Of a stretch of DNA of 18,865 nt, positions 1-7,481 are shown piece by piece. How positions within the stretch are numbered: position 1 is the stretch's first letter; the number at the start of each line of letters is the position of its first letter. The DNA comes from Scatomonas sp963661545 (GTDB lineage Bacteria > Bacillota > Clostridia > Lachnospirales > Lachnospiraceae). The translations under genes and the position numbers were made by a program. The stretch lies in NCBI GenBank assembly GCA_963661545.1, contig CAVLCU010000037.1, positions 1 to 18,865 of the forward strand. Reading direction: 5' to 3'. Below the pieces are notes generated by a model. The model had not been told where the DNA came from and did not search any database. It worked only from the letters and a program-made list of their open reading frames with translations.

Positions 1-655
1 GGGTGGACCCGCAAGCCCTGTTGATATTGGTTCCATCCGGCTCATTATGAATCACATAGGTCTTGGCACCCACAGCATCAAAGACACTTTTGGCGATGGA
101 GGAGGCACTGCCGTTGGCGCAATCCAGCCCCACCTTCACATTCTTAAAGGACCGGATGGGAATGGAAATCAGATGTCCCACATAGCGGTTCCGGCCGGCA
201 GAATAATCCACCGTCCGCCCAATCTTGTCCCCTACAGCCAGGGGCACCTCTGCCACCTGCCTGTCGATATAGGCCTCGATCTGACCCTCCAGACCGGCAT
301 CCAGCTTCTGACCCTGGCCATTGAGGATCTTGATCCCGTTGTCATAGAAGGGGTTGTGACTGGCGGAAATCATAATTCCGCAGTCAAAATCCTCCGTCCG
401 CACCACATAGGATACGCTGGGGGTGGTGGTCACATGAAGGAGATAAGCATCCGCACCGGAGGCTGTCAAGCCTGCTGCCAGCGCATATTCAAACATATAG
501 CTGGATCGCCGGGTGTCCTTGCCGATGACAACCCTGGCCTTATGATCCTGGCCAAAATACCAGCCCAGATATCTGCCTACCTGGAAGGCATGATCCGCCG
601 TCAGATTGACATTGGCCTCCCCTCGAAAACCGTCTGTTCCGAAATACTTGCCCAT
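1..655 (-). CDS. glmM: Phosphoglucosamine mutase, C-terminus cut by window edge
   Basis: Interconverts glucosamine-6-phosphate and glucosamine-1-phosphate, feeding UDP-GlcNAc for peptidoglycan; cytoplasmic. The N-terminus (MGKYFGTDGFRGEAN) is the classic GlmM start. The phosphoserine loop reads GIMISASHNPFYDNG, with the catalytic Ser at about residue 99, where GlmM (rather than PgcA-type enzymes) has it. About 218 codons are present, roughly half of a usual 445-450 residue enzyme; the metal-binding and C-terminal domains lie beyond base 1. The ATG at 655-653 follows a GGGGGCAGGAAG ribosome-binding region and sits 14 nt after the nucleotidyltransferase stop, so it is the last visible gene of the rpmE-prfA operon. 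Assignment is firm; only completeness is limited. Confidence 0.95.
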   Translation of the reverse strand, partial: MGKYFGTDGFRGEANVNLTADHAFQVGRYLGWYFGQDHKARVVIGKDTRRSSYMFEYALAAGLTASGADAYLLHVTTTPSVSYVVRTEDFDCGIMISASHNPFYDNGIKILNGQGQKLDAGLEGQIEAYIDRQVAEVPLAVGDKIGRTVDYSAGRNRYVGHLISIPIRSFKNVKVGLDCANGSASSIAKSVFDAVGAKTYVIHNEPDGTNINRACGST

Positions 656-669
656 CTTCCTGCCCCCTT

Positions 670-1590
670 TTAATCGTAGAGATTCTGCCCGTATACGCCC
701 CTGGCGATCAAGTCCTGAAAGGCTGCGACCACTGCTGCCTTATCCTCTTGATAGGTTACCCCAAACCATCTCTCCTGGGTCTCCAGCACCTTCACCTGAA
801 CCCGGCCCTGGTGGAGCAGCTCGTCAATGTAGATGGGCAGGAGAAATTCCTTCTTAAGATCCTGGGGATGCATAGCCGTCAGGAATTCTGCAAAGCCCTC
901 CTGGAGCCATTGGATAAATTCCGGCTGCAGTCCCCACATATTCATGGAGACCCGGGAATCCGCATCCAGCGGTGTCAATCCCTTCTCGTCCTTGACTGCT
1001 GCCCCTGTCTCCGTTTGAATGATATTGGAGGTCTCATGGATGCCGATCAGATTCTTCTGATCGTCCATGACACAGACCCCTCGGGTGACACCCCCGTTCT
1101 CACTTAAGGTACTGCCCAGACGAAAGCCTGCCATACAGATGGGCTGAACTCCTTCTTTGGTGGGATGGTCCTGGATCAGGTAGTCATGAAGCTTGACAAA
1201 GGGGTCTTTGCCATAATAATCATCGGCATTGATGACCGCAAAAGGTTCCTGAACCAGTCCCCGGCAGCTCAAGACCGCCTGACCGGTGCCCCAGGGCTTG
1301 GTTCTCCCCTCGGGTTTGGCAAATCCGGCCGGCAGATCATCCAGCTCCTGGAAGGCATATACCACCTCTGTCCTGCCCTCCAGCCTTTTCCCGATAATTT
1401 CTCTGAAATCCTGCTCCAAATCCTTACGGATGATACATACAATCTTGTCAAAACCTGCTTCCAGGGCATCATGGACCGAATAATCCATGATGATCTCTCC
1501 GCTGGGGCCAACCGGCTCCAGCTGCTTGATTCCCTTGCCAAAACGGCTGCCGATTCCTGCCGCCATCACCACCAATGCTGTCTTCTTCAT
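670..1590 (-). CDS. Sugar-phosphate nucleotidyltransferase family protein
   Basis: 306 residues. The N-terminal nucleotide-binding signature is VVMAAGIGSRFG (about residues 7-18) followed by a Lys (KQLEPVG), as in sugar-1-phosphate nucleotidylyltransferases. A metal-binding INADDYYG motif lies near residue 120. The family transfers NMP from an NTP to a sugar-1-phosphate; the substrate here cannot be read from the sequence. Position directly before glmM (14 nt gap) suggests a sugar-nucleotide or envelope role, but this is inference. It starts 20 nt after the prfA stop, with AGGAGGATG as the ribosome-binding site upstream of the ATG at 1590. Alternatives include a glucose- or mannose-1-phosphate type enzyme; it lacks the long C-terminal domain of GlmU, so it is not GlmU. 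Confidence 0.85.
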   Translation of the reverse strand: MKKTALVVMAAGIGSRFGKGIKQLEPVGPSGEIIMDYSVHDALEAGFDKIVCIIRKDLEQDFREIIGKRLEGRTEVVYAFQELDDLPAGFAKPEGRTKPWGTGQAVLSCRGLVQEPFAVINADDYYGKDPFVKLHDYLIQDHPTKEGVQPICMAGFRLGSTLSENGGVTRGVCVMDDQKNLIGIHETSNIIQTETGAAVKDEKGLTPLDADSRVSMNMWGLQPEFIQWLQEGFAEFLTAMHPQDLKKEFLLPIYIDELLHQGRVQVKVLETQERWFGVTYQEDKAAVVAAFQDLIARGVYGQNLYD

Positions 1591-1610
1591 GACAAAACAT
1601 CCTCCTTCTG

Positions 1611-2687
1611 TCAGGCTCCCTCCTGGAGATTGGCCAGCTTGGCCGCCTGGTCAGCTGCAATCAGGCTGTCAAGAACCTCATCCAGATCCCCATTCATAAT
1701 ACTGTCAATCTTATGCAAAGTTAACTTAATCCTATGATCCGTTACTCTTCCCTGGGGAAAATTATAGGTTCGGATCTTCTCGGACCGATCTCCGGTCCCC
1801 ACCTGGCTCCTGCGCTCCCTGGCCTCAGCGTCATGCTGCTTCTCCAGTTCCAGCTCATAGAGACGGGAACGCAAGACCTTCAAGGCCTTGTCCTTGTTCT
1901 TCAGCTGAGACTTCTCATCCTGGCAGGAGATCACAATGCCGGTGGGAATATGGGTCAGGCGCACGGCCGAATCCGTCGTATTGACACACTGGCCGCCGTT
2001 GCCGGATGCCCGAAATACATCGAATTTACAATCATTCAGATCCAGATGGAAATCAATCTCCTCCGCCTCCGGCATAATCGCCACGGTAATGGTGGAGGTA
2101 TGAATCCGGCCGCCGCTCTCCGTCTCCGGCACCCGCTGCACCCGATGCACACCGCTTTCATACTTCAGGCGGGAATAGGCTCCATAGCCGGTCAGCAGAA
2201 AGGTAACCTCCTTGAAGCCTCCCAGGCCATTCTCATTCAAACTCAGCAATTCCGTCTTCCAGCCCCTGGACTCCGCATAGCGGTTGTACATCCGATAAAT
2301 CTCGGCGGCAAATAAGGCTGCCTCGTCTCCGCCGGCTCCCGCTCGGATCTCTACGATGACATTCTTCTTGTCATTGGGATCCTGGGGAAGCAGGAGGATC
2401 TTGAGCTGATGTTCCAGCTCTTCCAGCTTCTTACGAGCCTGGGCCAGCTCCTCCTTCAGAAGCTCCCGCATCTCCTCGTCCTTCTCCCCTTCCAGCATCT
2501 CCAGACTGTCCTTGATGGTCTGCTGATTCTTCTTATATTCCCGGTAGGTATCAGCCACCGGCTGCAGCTCTGCCTGCTCCTTCACCAGCTTCTGGAAGTC
2601 TGCCGGATGATCGGTCACCCCCGGTTCGCCAAGCTGCCGCAAAATCTCCTCCAGCCGGATCAGAATATCCTCCAGCTTATCAAACAT
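1611..2687 (-). CDS. prfA: Peptide chain release factor 1 (RF1)
   Basis: 358 residues, the normal RF1 length. Reads UAA/UAG stop codons and triggers peptidyl-tRNA hydrolysis. Visible: an N-terminal helical domain (1-100), the codon-recognition PxT motif as PET (187-189), and the catalytic GGQ (231-233) in the context GNGGQCVNTTDSAVR; the flanking N and C replace the more familiar A and H. The open frame continues upstream to about 2840, but the start is set by the ATG at 2687, preceded by AGGAGGGTTGATT and matching the RF1 N-terminus (MFDKLEDIL). It lies 64 nt downstream of prmC, whose product methylates the Gln of GGQ, so enzyme and substrate are co-transcribed. Confidence 0.97.
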   Translation of the reverse strand: MFDKLEDILIRLEEILRQLGEPGVTDHPADFQKLVKEQAELQPVADTYREYKKNQQTIKDSLEMLEGEKDEEMRELLKEELAQARKKLEELEHQLKILLLPQDPNDKKNVIVEIRAGAGGDEAALFAAEIYRMYNRYAESRGWKTELLSLNENGLGGFKEVTFLLTGYGAYSRLKYESGVHRVQRVPETESGGRIHTSTITVAIMPEAEEIDFHLDLNDCKFDVFRASGNGGQCVNTTDSAVRLTHIPTGIVISCQDEKSQLKNKDKALKVLRSRLYELELEKQHDAEARERRSQVGTGDRSEKIRTYNFPQGRVTDHRIKLTLHKIDSIMNGDLDEVLDSLIAADQAAKLANLQEGA

Positions 2688-2751
2688 AATCAACCCTCCT
2701 AATTCCGGTGTGGAAAAGGCCGGCAAAGAGCCTGCCAAAAGCCCCGGATGC

Positions 2752-3609
2752 TTACTGGTCTGGTCTCCTGCCCAGTGCCACCCGATCCAGTCCTGCCAGA
2801 TCCGCCACAATGGAAATCTCCTGGTATCCGGCTTCCCCAAGCAGCTTCTTTAGAGCCTCTCCCTGGTCATAGCCAATCTCCAGGCAGAGCCAGCCCTTTG
2901 GATAGAGATAAGCTCCGGCCTCCTTCACGATCCTCCGATAGAAATATAAGCCGTCCTCATGTCCATCCAAGGCCAAAATCGGCTCCTGGCGGCAGACCTC
3001 CGGTTCCAGCTGTGGAATCACAGCCGATGGAATGTAGGGAGGATTGGATACGATCATGTGAAACCTGCCTCCGATCTGCTCAAACAGATCACTTTGGATC
3101 CAACTGGTTCTGACACCCAATCGTTTCCGGTTCATCTCTGCCACTGCCAGAGCCTCCCGGGAAATATCCGCACCTACCCCTGACACGGAGGCTTCCTTAA
3201 GGATAGACAGCAGAATACAGCCGCTTCCTGTACACAAGTCCAGCAGATGCATACCGGGAATCAGCCGTTTCAAGGCTTCCTCCACCAGAACCTCCGTATC
3301 CTGGCGGGGAATCAATACATGAGAATTCACCCGGAAGGAATAGCCATAGAACCAGGCCTCCCCCGTCAGATACTGCACCGGAATATGCCTGGACCGTTCT
3401 TCCAGAAGTCTCTGATATTCCTGTGCCTCCCCCTCCTCCATAGGATCATGCATATGCATATAATAGAAGCTGCGGCTAATGTTGGCCACATACTCCATCA
3501 GCAGCCAGGCATCCGTCCCGGCATCCCTGATGCCTGCTTCCTGCAGGCGGCCGATTCCCGTCTCCAGCCAATCCTTGAAGGACCTGGGTGGTTCCAATCT
3601 CCCAGACAT
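2752..3609 (-). CDS. prmC: Release factor glutamine methyltransferase
   Basis: Methylates the GGQ glutamine of RF1/RF2 using S-adenosylmethionine. In the 285-residue form chosen here, the SAM-binding motif is LLDLCTGSGC (about 122-131) and the N5-glutamine methylase motif is NPPY (189-192), preceded by an N-terminal helical domain. The start is uncertain. The ATG at 3609 gives an N-terminus closest to family length. A GTG at 3648-3646 has a better-spaced AGGAAG site and would add 13 residues; the open frame extends further into yqhQ. The TGA of yqhQ ends at 3662, so either start leaves the genes within about 55 nt. Co-transcribed with its substrate gene prfA just downstream. Confidence 0.93.
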   Translation of the reverse strand: MSGRLEPPRSFKDWLETGIGRLQEAGIRDAGTDAWLLMEYVANISRSFYYMHMHDPMEEGEAQEYQRLLEERSRHIPVQYLTGEAWFYGYSFRVNSHVLIPRQDTEVLVEEALKRLIPGMHLLDLCTGSGCILLSILKEASVSGVGADISREALAVAEMNRKRLGVRTSWIQSDLFEQIGGRFHMIVSNPPYIPSAVIPQLEPEVCRQEPILALDGHEDGLYFYRRIVKEAGAYLYPKGWLCLEIGYDQGEALKKLLGEAGYQEISIVADLAGLDRVALGRRPDQ

Positions 3610-3661
3610 ATGCCCCGCATCCCGCCTTTCCTCAGATAGGATCCTCACAATTGCTTCTTCC

Positions 3662-4651
3662 TCAGGCAGGAGGATCACAAGCCTCAGCCTTGGGATCCGC
3701 AAGGCCACTGTAACCAAAATTTTCCTTCAGAAACCCTCTCCAGTCAAAAACCGCTTCCACCGCTGCAATAGCCACTTCCGCCTGGCTGGCATCCGGTTCC
3801 CGAGTGGTCAGCTTCTGCAAAGCCATCCCCGGCTTACTGAGCAGATTCACCAGGGGATTCTCAGACCGACCTGCCAGTCGAATGATCTCATAAGAAAGGC
3901 CTGCAATCAGCGGCACCAAAAGTAATCGGATGACAATCCGCCAGACATGGGATTCCACCCTTACAAACATAAGCAGAACCGCACTGACGATGATGACGAA
4001 GAAGAGGAAGCTGGTTCCGCATCTCTTATGGAGTCTGGAGCTCTTCATGACGTTCTCCACATTCAATTCCATGCCATGCTCGATACAGTTAATACACTTG
4101 TGCTCCGCCCCGTGATACATGAAGGTTCTCTGAATATCCTTCATGCGGGATACCACCAGCAGATAAGCCAGGAAAATAAAGACCCTCACCAGGGATTCCA
4201 GCAGGGAAAGCAGCCAGTCTGCCTCCACGATCCGCCGCAATTGCTCCGTCAGAAAATAGGGAAGCATCATGAAAACAGCCACCGCAATCAGGATAGAGAA
4301 TACCAGGGTTCCGGCCAGGAGAGCCTTCTCCCCCGCCTTTTTCTCCTCCTCCGTCCTCTTGGGCTTCTCTGCCCCCTTCTCGTCTTGCTTTCCTTCCTCC
4401 TCCTCTTCCTCAAAGAAGGAAGCGGAATACATGAGGCACTGGATTCCGATGACCAGGGAATCCACAAAGCTCACAACTCCCCTGACAATAGGAATCTTCT
4501 TCAGAGCCGGAGAGCTGCAGATGCTCTTGCAGGGCTCCACCTTCACCACTATCTCCTGATCAGGCTTTCTCACAGCAATGGAATATTGATCCTGATTGCG
4601 CATCATGATGCCTTCCATCACGGCCTGACCGCCTATATTGGATGTCTTCAT
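3662..4651 (-). CDS. yqhQ: YqhQ-family (DUF1385) membrane protein
   Basis: 329 residues. The N-terminus (MKTSNIGGQAVMEGIMMR) is the hallmark of DUF1385/YqhQ. Hydrophobic segments are at about 111-133, 148-167, 214-230 and 238-258, with a weaker one at 57-79. A highly charged loop (81-107) starts with a run of six Glu. The family signature YHGAEHKCINCIEHG (179-193), with paired His and Cys, could bind metal; that is inference. Function is not established here. The family commonly sits between rpmE and prmC/prfA in Clostridia, as it does here. The start is the ATG at 4651 with AGAGGT 6 nt upstream; the open frame upstream of it is non-coding leader containing the terminator. Confidence 0.93.
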   Translation of the reverse strand: MKTSNIGGQAVMEGIMMRNQDQYSIAVRKPDQEIVVKVEPCKSICSSPALKKIPIVRGVVSFVDSLVIGIQCLMYSASFFEEEEEEGKQDEKGAEKPKRTEEEKKAGEKALLAGTLVFSILIAVAVFMMLPYFLTEQLRRIVEADWLLSLLESLVRVFIFLAYLLVVSRMKDIQRTFMYHGAEHKCINCIEHGMELNVENVMKSSRLHKRCGTSFLFFVIIVSAVLLMFVRVESHVWRIVIRLLLVPLIAGLSYEIIRLAGRSENPLVNLLSKPGMALQKLTTREPDASQAEVAIAAVEAVFDWRGFLKENFGYSGLADPKAEACDPPA

Positions 4652-4666
4652 ATGCCTACCTCTATA

Positions 4667-4698
4667 GAAAAACAGGTTGAGATTCTGCAACCTCAACC
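4667..4698 (-). terminator. Intrinsic terminator/attenuator between rpmE and yqhQ
   Basis: On the minus strand GGTTGAG (4698-4692) pairs with CTCAACC (4681-4675) across a 10-nt loop, plus one G-U closing pair, and is followed at once by TGTTTTTC. It lies 69 nt after the rpmE stop and just before the yqhQ ribosome-binding site. It could reduce read-through so that rpmE is expressed above the downstream genes. A second GGTTGAG copy at 4758-4752 can compete for the same arm. Confidence 0.6.
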
Positions 4699-4766
4699 CA
4701 TTGTTCTTACCTACATACTTTTGTCTCGCCAGGTCGGTCAGCCAAAAGCCCCTCAACCTGATCTTC

Positions 4767-4964
4767 TTATAAACCGTACTTCTTATTGAACTTCTCGATA
4801 CGTCCCCGGGCAGCAGCTGTCTTCTGCTGGCCTGTATAAAACGGATGACACTTGGCACATACCTCCACGTGGATGTCTGCCTTAGTGGAACCGGTCTTAA
4901 ATGTGTTGCCGCAGTTACAGGTAACCGTTGCCTCGTGATACTCCGGATGGATTCCCTCTTTCAC
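4767..4964 (-). CDS. rpmE: 50S ribosomal protein L31, zinc-binding form
   Basis: Large-subunit protein L31. The sequence MKEGIHPEYHEATVTCNCGN, with CxC followed by CAKC further on, shows the zinc-binding (C+) form. I place the start at the GTG at 4964-4962. It has a GAGGTG site 6 nt upstream and gives 65 residues with the standard N-terminus, against about 66 for the family. In-frame ATGs at 4988 and 4982 would add MNMEEVKT(V) residues that are not typical of L31, and the ribosome-binding site would then itself be translated. It is the first gene after the promoter at 5065-5093, with a roughly 95-nt leader. Identity is firm; the start is a reasoned choice. Confidence 0.95.
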   Translation of the reverse strand: MKEGIHPEYHEATVTCNCGNTFKTGSTKADIHVEVCAKCHPFYTGQQKTAAARGRIEKFNKKYGL

Positions 4965-5058
4965 TGTCTTCACCTCTTCCATATTCATTTCATCTTGCTA
5001 TATGAAACCATAGTCCGACTTGTTTGTTGGCCATATGTTTTCTCAAATACCCAACAGC
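4965..5058 (-). promoter_or_regulatory. rpmE 5' leader with two hairpins (possible L31 autoregulatory leader)
   Basis: Two inverted repeats lie between the mapped-by-eye promoter and the GTG start. TGTTGG (5056-5051) pairs with CCAACA (5030-5025), and TTTCAT (5007-5002) pairs with ATGAAA (4993-4988). Structured L31 leaders bound by L31 are known in several phyla, including Firmicutes. Whether this one matches that consensus cannot be judged without a covariance model. Confidence 0.35.
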
Positions 5059-5064
5059 CTGACA

Positions 5065-5093
5065 ATTATATCATATGCGGCATTCAAATGCAA
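5065..5093 (-). promoter_or_regulatory. Sigma-A promoter of the rpmE operon
   Basis: Reading the minus strand: -35 TTGCAT (5093-5088), a 17-nt spacer, then a perfect -10 TATAAT (5070-5065). It lies immediately downstream of the rho stop codon with no terminator in between, so rho transcripts may also read into rpmE. It should drive rpmE, yqhQ, prmC, prfA, the nucleotidyltransferase gene and glmM. Confidence 0.75.
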
Positions 5094-5098
5094 GGCCG

Positions 5099-6634
5099 TT
5101 AAATAATTTTTTGCTTACGTACAGTCTGTACCAATTCCGCGTTATTCTTGCTGCGGGCGAACATATTCAGGATATTTTCCGCCGCCTCCTCGGATTTCAT
5201 GCCATTCAGCGCCCGTCTCATATGATTGACAGCCTCCAGCTCCTCCGGGGACAGAAGCAGATCCTCTCTTCTGGTGCCGGATTTGACAATATCAATGGCC
5301 GGAAAGACTCTTCTCTCCTGGAGCTTCCGATCCAATACCAGCTCCATGTTGCCGGTGCCCTTGAACTCCTCATAAACCACATCATCCATCTTACTTCCGG
5401 TATCTACCAGAGCTGTAGCCAGAACCGTCAGGCTGCCGCCCTCCCGCATATTTCTGGCAGCTCCAAAGAAGCGCTTGGGCATATGCAGGGCCGTGGGATC
5501 CAGACCACCGGACAAGGTTCTGCCGCTGGGGGGAACTACCTGATTGTAGGCTCTTGCCAGGCGGGTGATGCTATCGATAAAAATTACCACATCCCGCTTG
5601 TTCTCCACCAGACGCTTGGCTCTCTCTATCACCATCTCAGAGACCCTTTTATGGTGCTCCGGCAGCTCATCAAAGGTGGAATAGATCACCTCCACATTGG
5701 GACCCTGCACGGTTTCCTTAATATCTGTCACTTCCTCCGGCCTCTCATCGATCAGAAGGATCATCAGGTGCATCTCCGGATTGTTGCGGAGGATAGACTT
5801 GGCAGCGTCCTTCAGCAGGGTAGTTTTCCCAGCCTTGGGAGGAGATACGATCATCCCTCTTTGGCCCTTGCCAATGGGGCTGATGAGATCCACAATCCGC
5901 ATGGCCAGGCTGCCGCCGGGGCGTTCCAGATAGATCCGCTCATTGGGGAAAATAGGGGTCATATCCTCGAAATTACAGCGTCTGGCACTCTCATTGGGGC
6001 TCATGCCATTGATATTTTTCACATATAAGAGGGCAGAAAACTTCTCATTCTGGGACTTGACCCGGGTATTGCCGCAGAGCACATCTCCTGTCTTCAGGCC
6101 AAAACGGCGGATCTGGGAGGGGGACACATAGACATCATTCTCACCCGGCAGGAAATTGTCAGAACGGATAAAACCATAGCCATCCGTCAAAACCTCCAGG
6201 ATTCCGCTGACCTCCTGACCACTGTCCAAGGCCTGGAATTCCGACTTGTTGGGGATATCGCTATCCCCTGCCTGGCGGCCTCTTCCGGTATACTCGCCCT
6301 CCCCTGCCTGGCGGCTTCTTCCGCTATGCTCTCCCTCTCCGGTCTGGCGGCTTCTCCCGCTATTCTCCCCCTCAGAATTCTCCTTCCTTCTCTCCGGGTG
6401 GGAGTAAGTCCTGGGTCTGGTCTCCGAATCCGGCCGGGGCTGTCTTCCCTCCCTTGTCTCTTCCACAGGGGAAGATGTCGCCGATGCCTTCTCGCTTTCT
6501 TCCTTCTCGTCTTCCTCCAGCATCCGCTCCACCAGCTGCTCCTTGCGCAGAGCAGAGATGCCCCGTAATCCTCTGGCTTTTGCCACCTGACGCAATTCAC
6601 TCAAAGGCAAAGACTCATACTTTTCTCTCATCAT
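5099..6634 (-). CDS. rho: Transcription termination factor Rho
   Basis: 511 residues; a hexameric RNA-dependent ATPase that ends transcription. A Rho_N/SAP-like helical domain (about 5-42) is followed by a charged, Gly/Arg/Glu-rich disordered insert (about 45-130). Next come a cold-shock-like RNA-binding domain (about 138-205, with ILEVLTDGYGFIR), the Walker A loop PPKAGKTT (265-272), Walker B MILLIDE (291-297) and the secondary RNA-binding loop SGGLDPTALHMPKRFFGAARN-type region (375-395). The start is the first of two adjacent ATGs (6634), with GAGG 9 nt upstream. An ATG at 6649 overlaps that site and is less likely. The insert makes it longer than the roughly 420-residue compact Rho. No convincing promoter was found directly upstream. 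Confidence 0.97.
   Translation of the reverse strand: MMREKYESLPLSELRQVAKARGLRGISALRKEQLVERMLEEDEKEESEKASATSSPVEETREGRQPRPDSETRPRTYSHPERRKENSEGENSGRSRQTGEGEHSGRSRQAGEGEYTGRGRQAGDSDIPNKSEFQALDSGQEVSGILEVLTDGYGFIRSDNFLPGENDVYVSPSQIRRFGLKTGDVLCGNTRVKSQNEKFSALLYVKNINGMSPNESARRCNFEDMTPIFPNERIYLERPGGSLAMRIVDLISPIGKGQRGMIVSPPKAGKTTLLKDAAKSILRNNPEMHLMILLIDERPEEVTDIKETVQGPNVEVIYSTFDELPEHHKRVSEMVIERAKRLVENKRDVVIFIDSITRLARAYNQVVPPSGRTLSGGLDPTALHMPKRFFGAARNMREGGSLTVLATALVDTGSKMDDVVYEEFKGTGNMELVLDRKLQERRVFPAIDIVKSGTRREDLLLSPEELEAVNHMRRALNGMKSEEAAENILNMFARSKNNAELVQTVRKQKII
6265..6372 (-). repeat. Three 36-bp tandem repeats inside rho
   Basis: Three contiguous 36-bp units at 6265-6300, 6301-6336 and 6337-6372 differ by a handful of bases. 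As a multiple of three, each adds 12 residues without breaking frame, giving GRSRQTGEGEHS, GRSRQAGEGEYT and GRGRQAGDSDIP (about residues 93-128). They form part of the low-complexity linker before the RNA-binding domain. Confidence 0.9.
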
Positions 6635-6683
6635 ATTCACTTTCCTCATATTTATCTATTCTATCTCTCGTAAATGGGATTTT

Positions 6684-6705
6684 AAAAACGAGTGACGATC
6701 GTCAC
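6684..6705 (-). promoter_or_regulatory. 14-bp perfect palindrome upstream of rho; operator or weak terminator
   Basis: GTGACGATCGTCAC (6692-6705) is a perfect 14-bp palindrome about 58 bp upstream of the rho start. On the minus strand it is followed after TCG by TTTTT (6688-6684), so it could fold as a short hairpin ending upstream transcription. Alternatively it could be a dimeric regulator site controlling rho. The sequence does not decide. Confidence 0.35.
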
Positions 6706-6740
6706 CGGAGGGAAAATCAACCCTTTTGAAATGTAAGGGC

Positions 6741-6776
6741 GCCCCGCAAAATGGTTACTGTTCCACCATGCGGGGC
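6741..6776 (-). terminator. Hairpin after rqcP, probable transcription end
   Basis: GCCCCGCA (6741-6748) and TGCGGGGC (6769-6776) form a perfect 8-bp GC-rich stem, with an inner ATGG/CCAT helix, 21 nt after the rqcP stop. On the minus strand the following bases (GCCCTTACATTTC) are a poor U-tract. It may therefore be an inefficient intrinsic terminator or an RNA 3'-end block assisted by Rho. Confidence 0.5.
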
Positions 6777-6797
6777 ACCTGTCTGATGATTTCTCTT

Positions 6798-7037
6798 CTA
6801 CAGATAGCGGTACAAGTCCTGTGCCTCTTCCTTCCTGACTGTCTCCTGCACATTCAGCACCTGAACCTTCACAGACTTGTTACCAAAGAGTATCTCCAAT
6901 ACATCGCCGGTTTTCACCTGGACAGACGCCTTAGCCGGCTTGTCATTTACCAAAACCCTTCCCGCATCACAGGCCTCGTTGGCTACACTGCGACGCTTGA
7001 TGAGTCTGGATACTTTCAAGAATTTGTCAAGACGCAT
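6798..7037 (-). CDS. rqcP: S4-domain ribosome quality control protein RqcP
   Basis: 79 residues, essentially one S4 RNA-binding domain: MRLDKFLKVSRLIKRR...AGRVLVNDKPAKAS. This is the Hsp15/YabO type, shown in Bacillus to act as RqcP: it binds stalled 50S-nascent chain complexes and helps RqcH add C-terminal alanine tails. It starts 3 nt after the hup stop (TAA GAT ATG), so translation is probably coupled to hup. Its neighbours mazG and hup match the usual Firmicute mazG-hup-rqcP order, but yabP, yabQ and divIC, which often follow, are absent. Confidence 0.92.
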   Translation of the reverse strand: MRLDKFLKVSRLIKRRSVANEACDAGRVLVNDKPAKASVQVKTGDVLEILFGNKSVKVQVLNVQETVRKEEAQDLYRYL

Positions 7038-7040
7038 ATC

Positions 7041-7313
7041 TTAATTCAGCTGATCTTTCAAAGCCTTGCCTGCCTTAAATCTCGGGGTCTTGGAAGCCTT
7101 AATCTGCATGGACTCACCGGTCTGGGGATTCCGTCCCTCCCTTGCAGCTCTCTCAGATACTTCAAAGGTACCAAAGCCCACCAGCTGAACCTTGCCGCCC
7201 TTCTTCAGCTCCTCTGCCACCACATCTGCAAAGGCCTTCAAGGTTGCTTCTGTATCCTTCTTAGACAACTGGGTCTGCTCCGCAATAGCTGCTATTAATT
7301 CTGTTCTGTTCAT
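7041..7313 (-). CDS. hup: HU-family DNA-binding protein
   Basis: 90 residues, the exact HU length; a dimeric nucleoid protein that bends DNA. The N-terminus (MNRTELIAAIAEQTQLSKKD), the VGFGTFEV turn, the GRNPQTGE arm region and the C-terminal PRFKAGKALKD helix are all present. The start is the ATG at 7313, preceded by AGGAGG 11 nt upstream; in-frame codons upstream belong to the leader. It has its own strong promoter (7427-7455) and a roughly 107-nt leader, so it can be made independently of mazG. Transcription continues into rqcP. Confidence 0.96.
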   Translation of the reverse strand: MNRTELIAAIAEQTQLSKKDTEATLKAFADVVAEELKKGGKVQLVGFGTFEVSERAAREGRNPQTGESMQIKASKTPRFKAGKALKDQLN

Positions 7314-7426
7314 GAGTAAACTGTCCTCCTGTACCTTCATTCTTCCTTGGTTCCTTAAGCTAAAAGGATCGCACAACCCGCATATCTGCATGTTGGTGAA
7401 CGCATACACTTATAACTCTACACATA

Positions 7427-7455
7427 TTTATATACTTAGGGCTTCCTTTTGTCAA
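7427..7455 (-). promoter_or_regulatory. Near-consensus sigma-A promoter of hup-rqcP
   Basis: Minus strand: perfect -35 TTGACA (7455-7450), a 17-nt spacer, -10 TATAAA (7432-7427). It lies between the mazG stop and hup and has one mismatch to the sigma-A consensus. Such strength fits the high abundance of HU. Confidence 0.85.
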
Positions 7456-7481
7456 GGTCTTTCACGGCCGACTCCTGACTT

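Noticed and set aside
2688..2751. Terminator between prmC and prfA
   Set aside because: GGCA/TGCC gives only a 4-bp stem, and the following TTTT is not directly adjacent; too weak to call.
3947..4789. 280-codon open frame on the plus strand
   Set aside because: It is antisense to yqhQ, whose DUF1385 signature is unmistakable; the His/Leu-rich product has no recognisable domain.
6265..6372. 36-bp repeats as a CRISPR array
   Set aside because: The units are contiguous with no spacers and lie in frame within rho.
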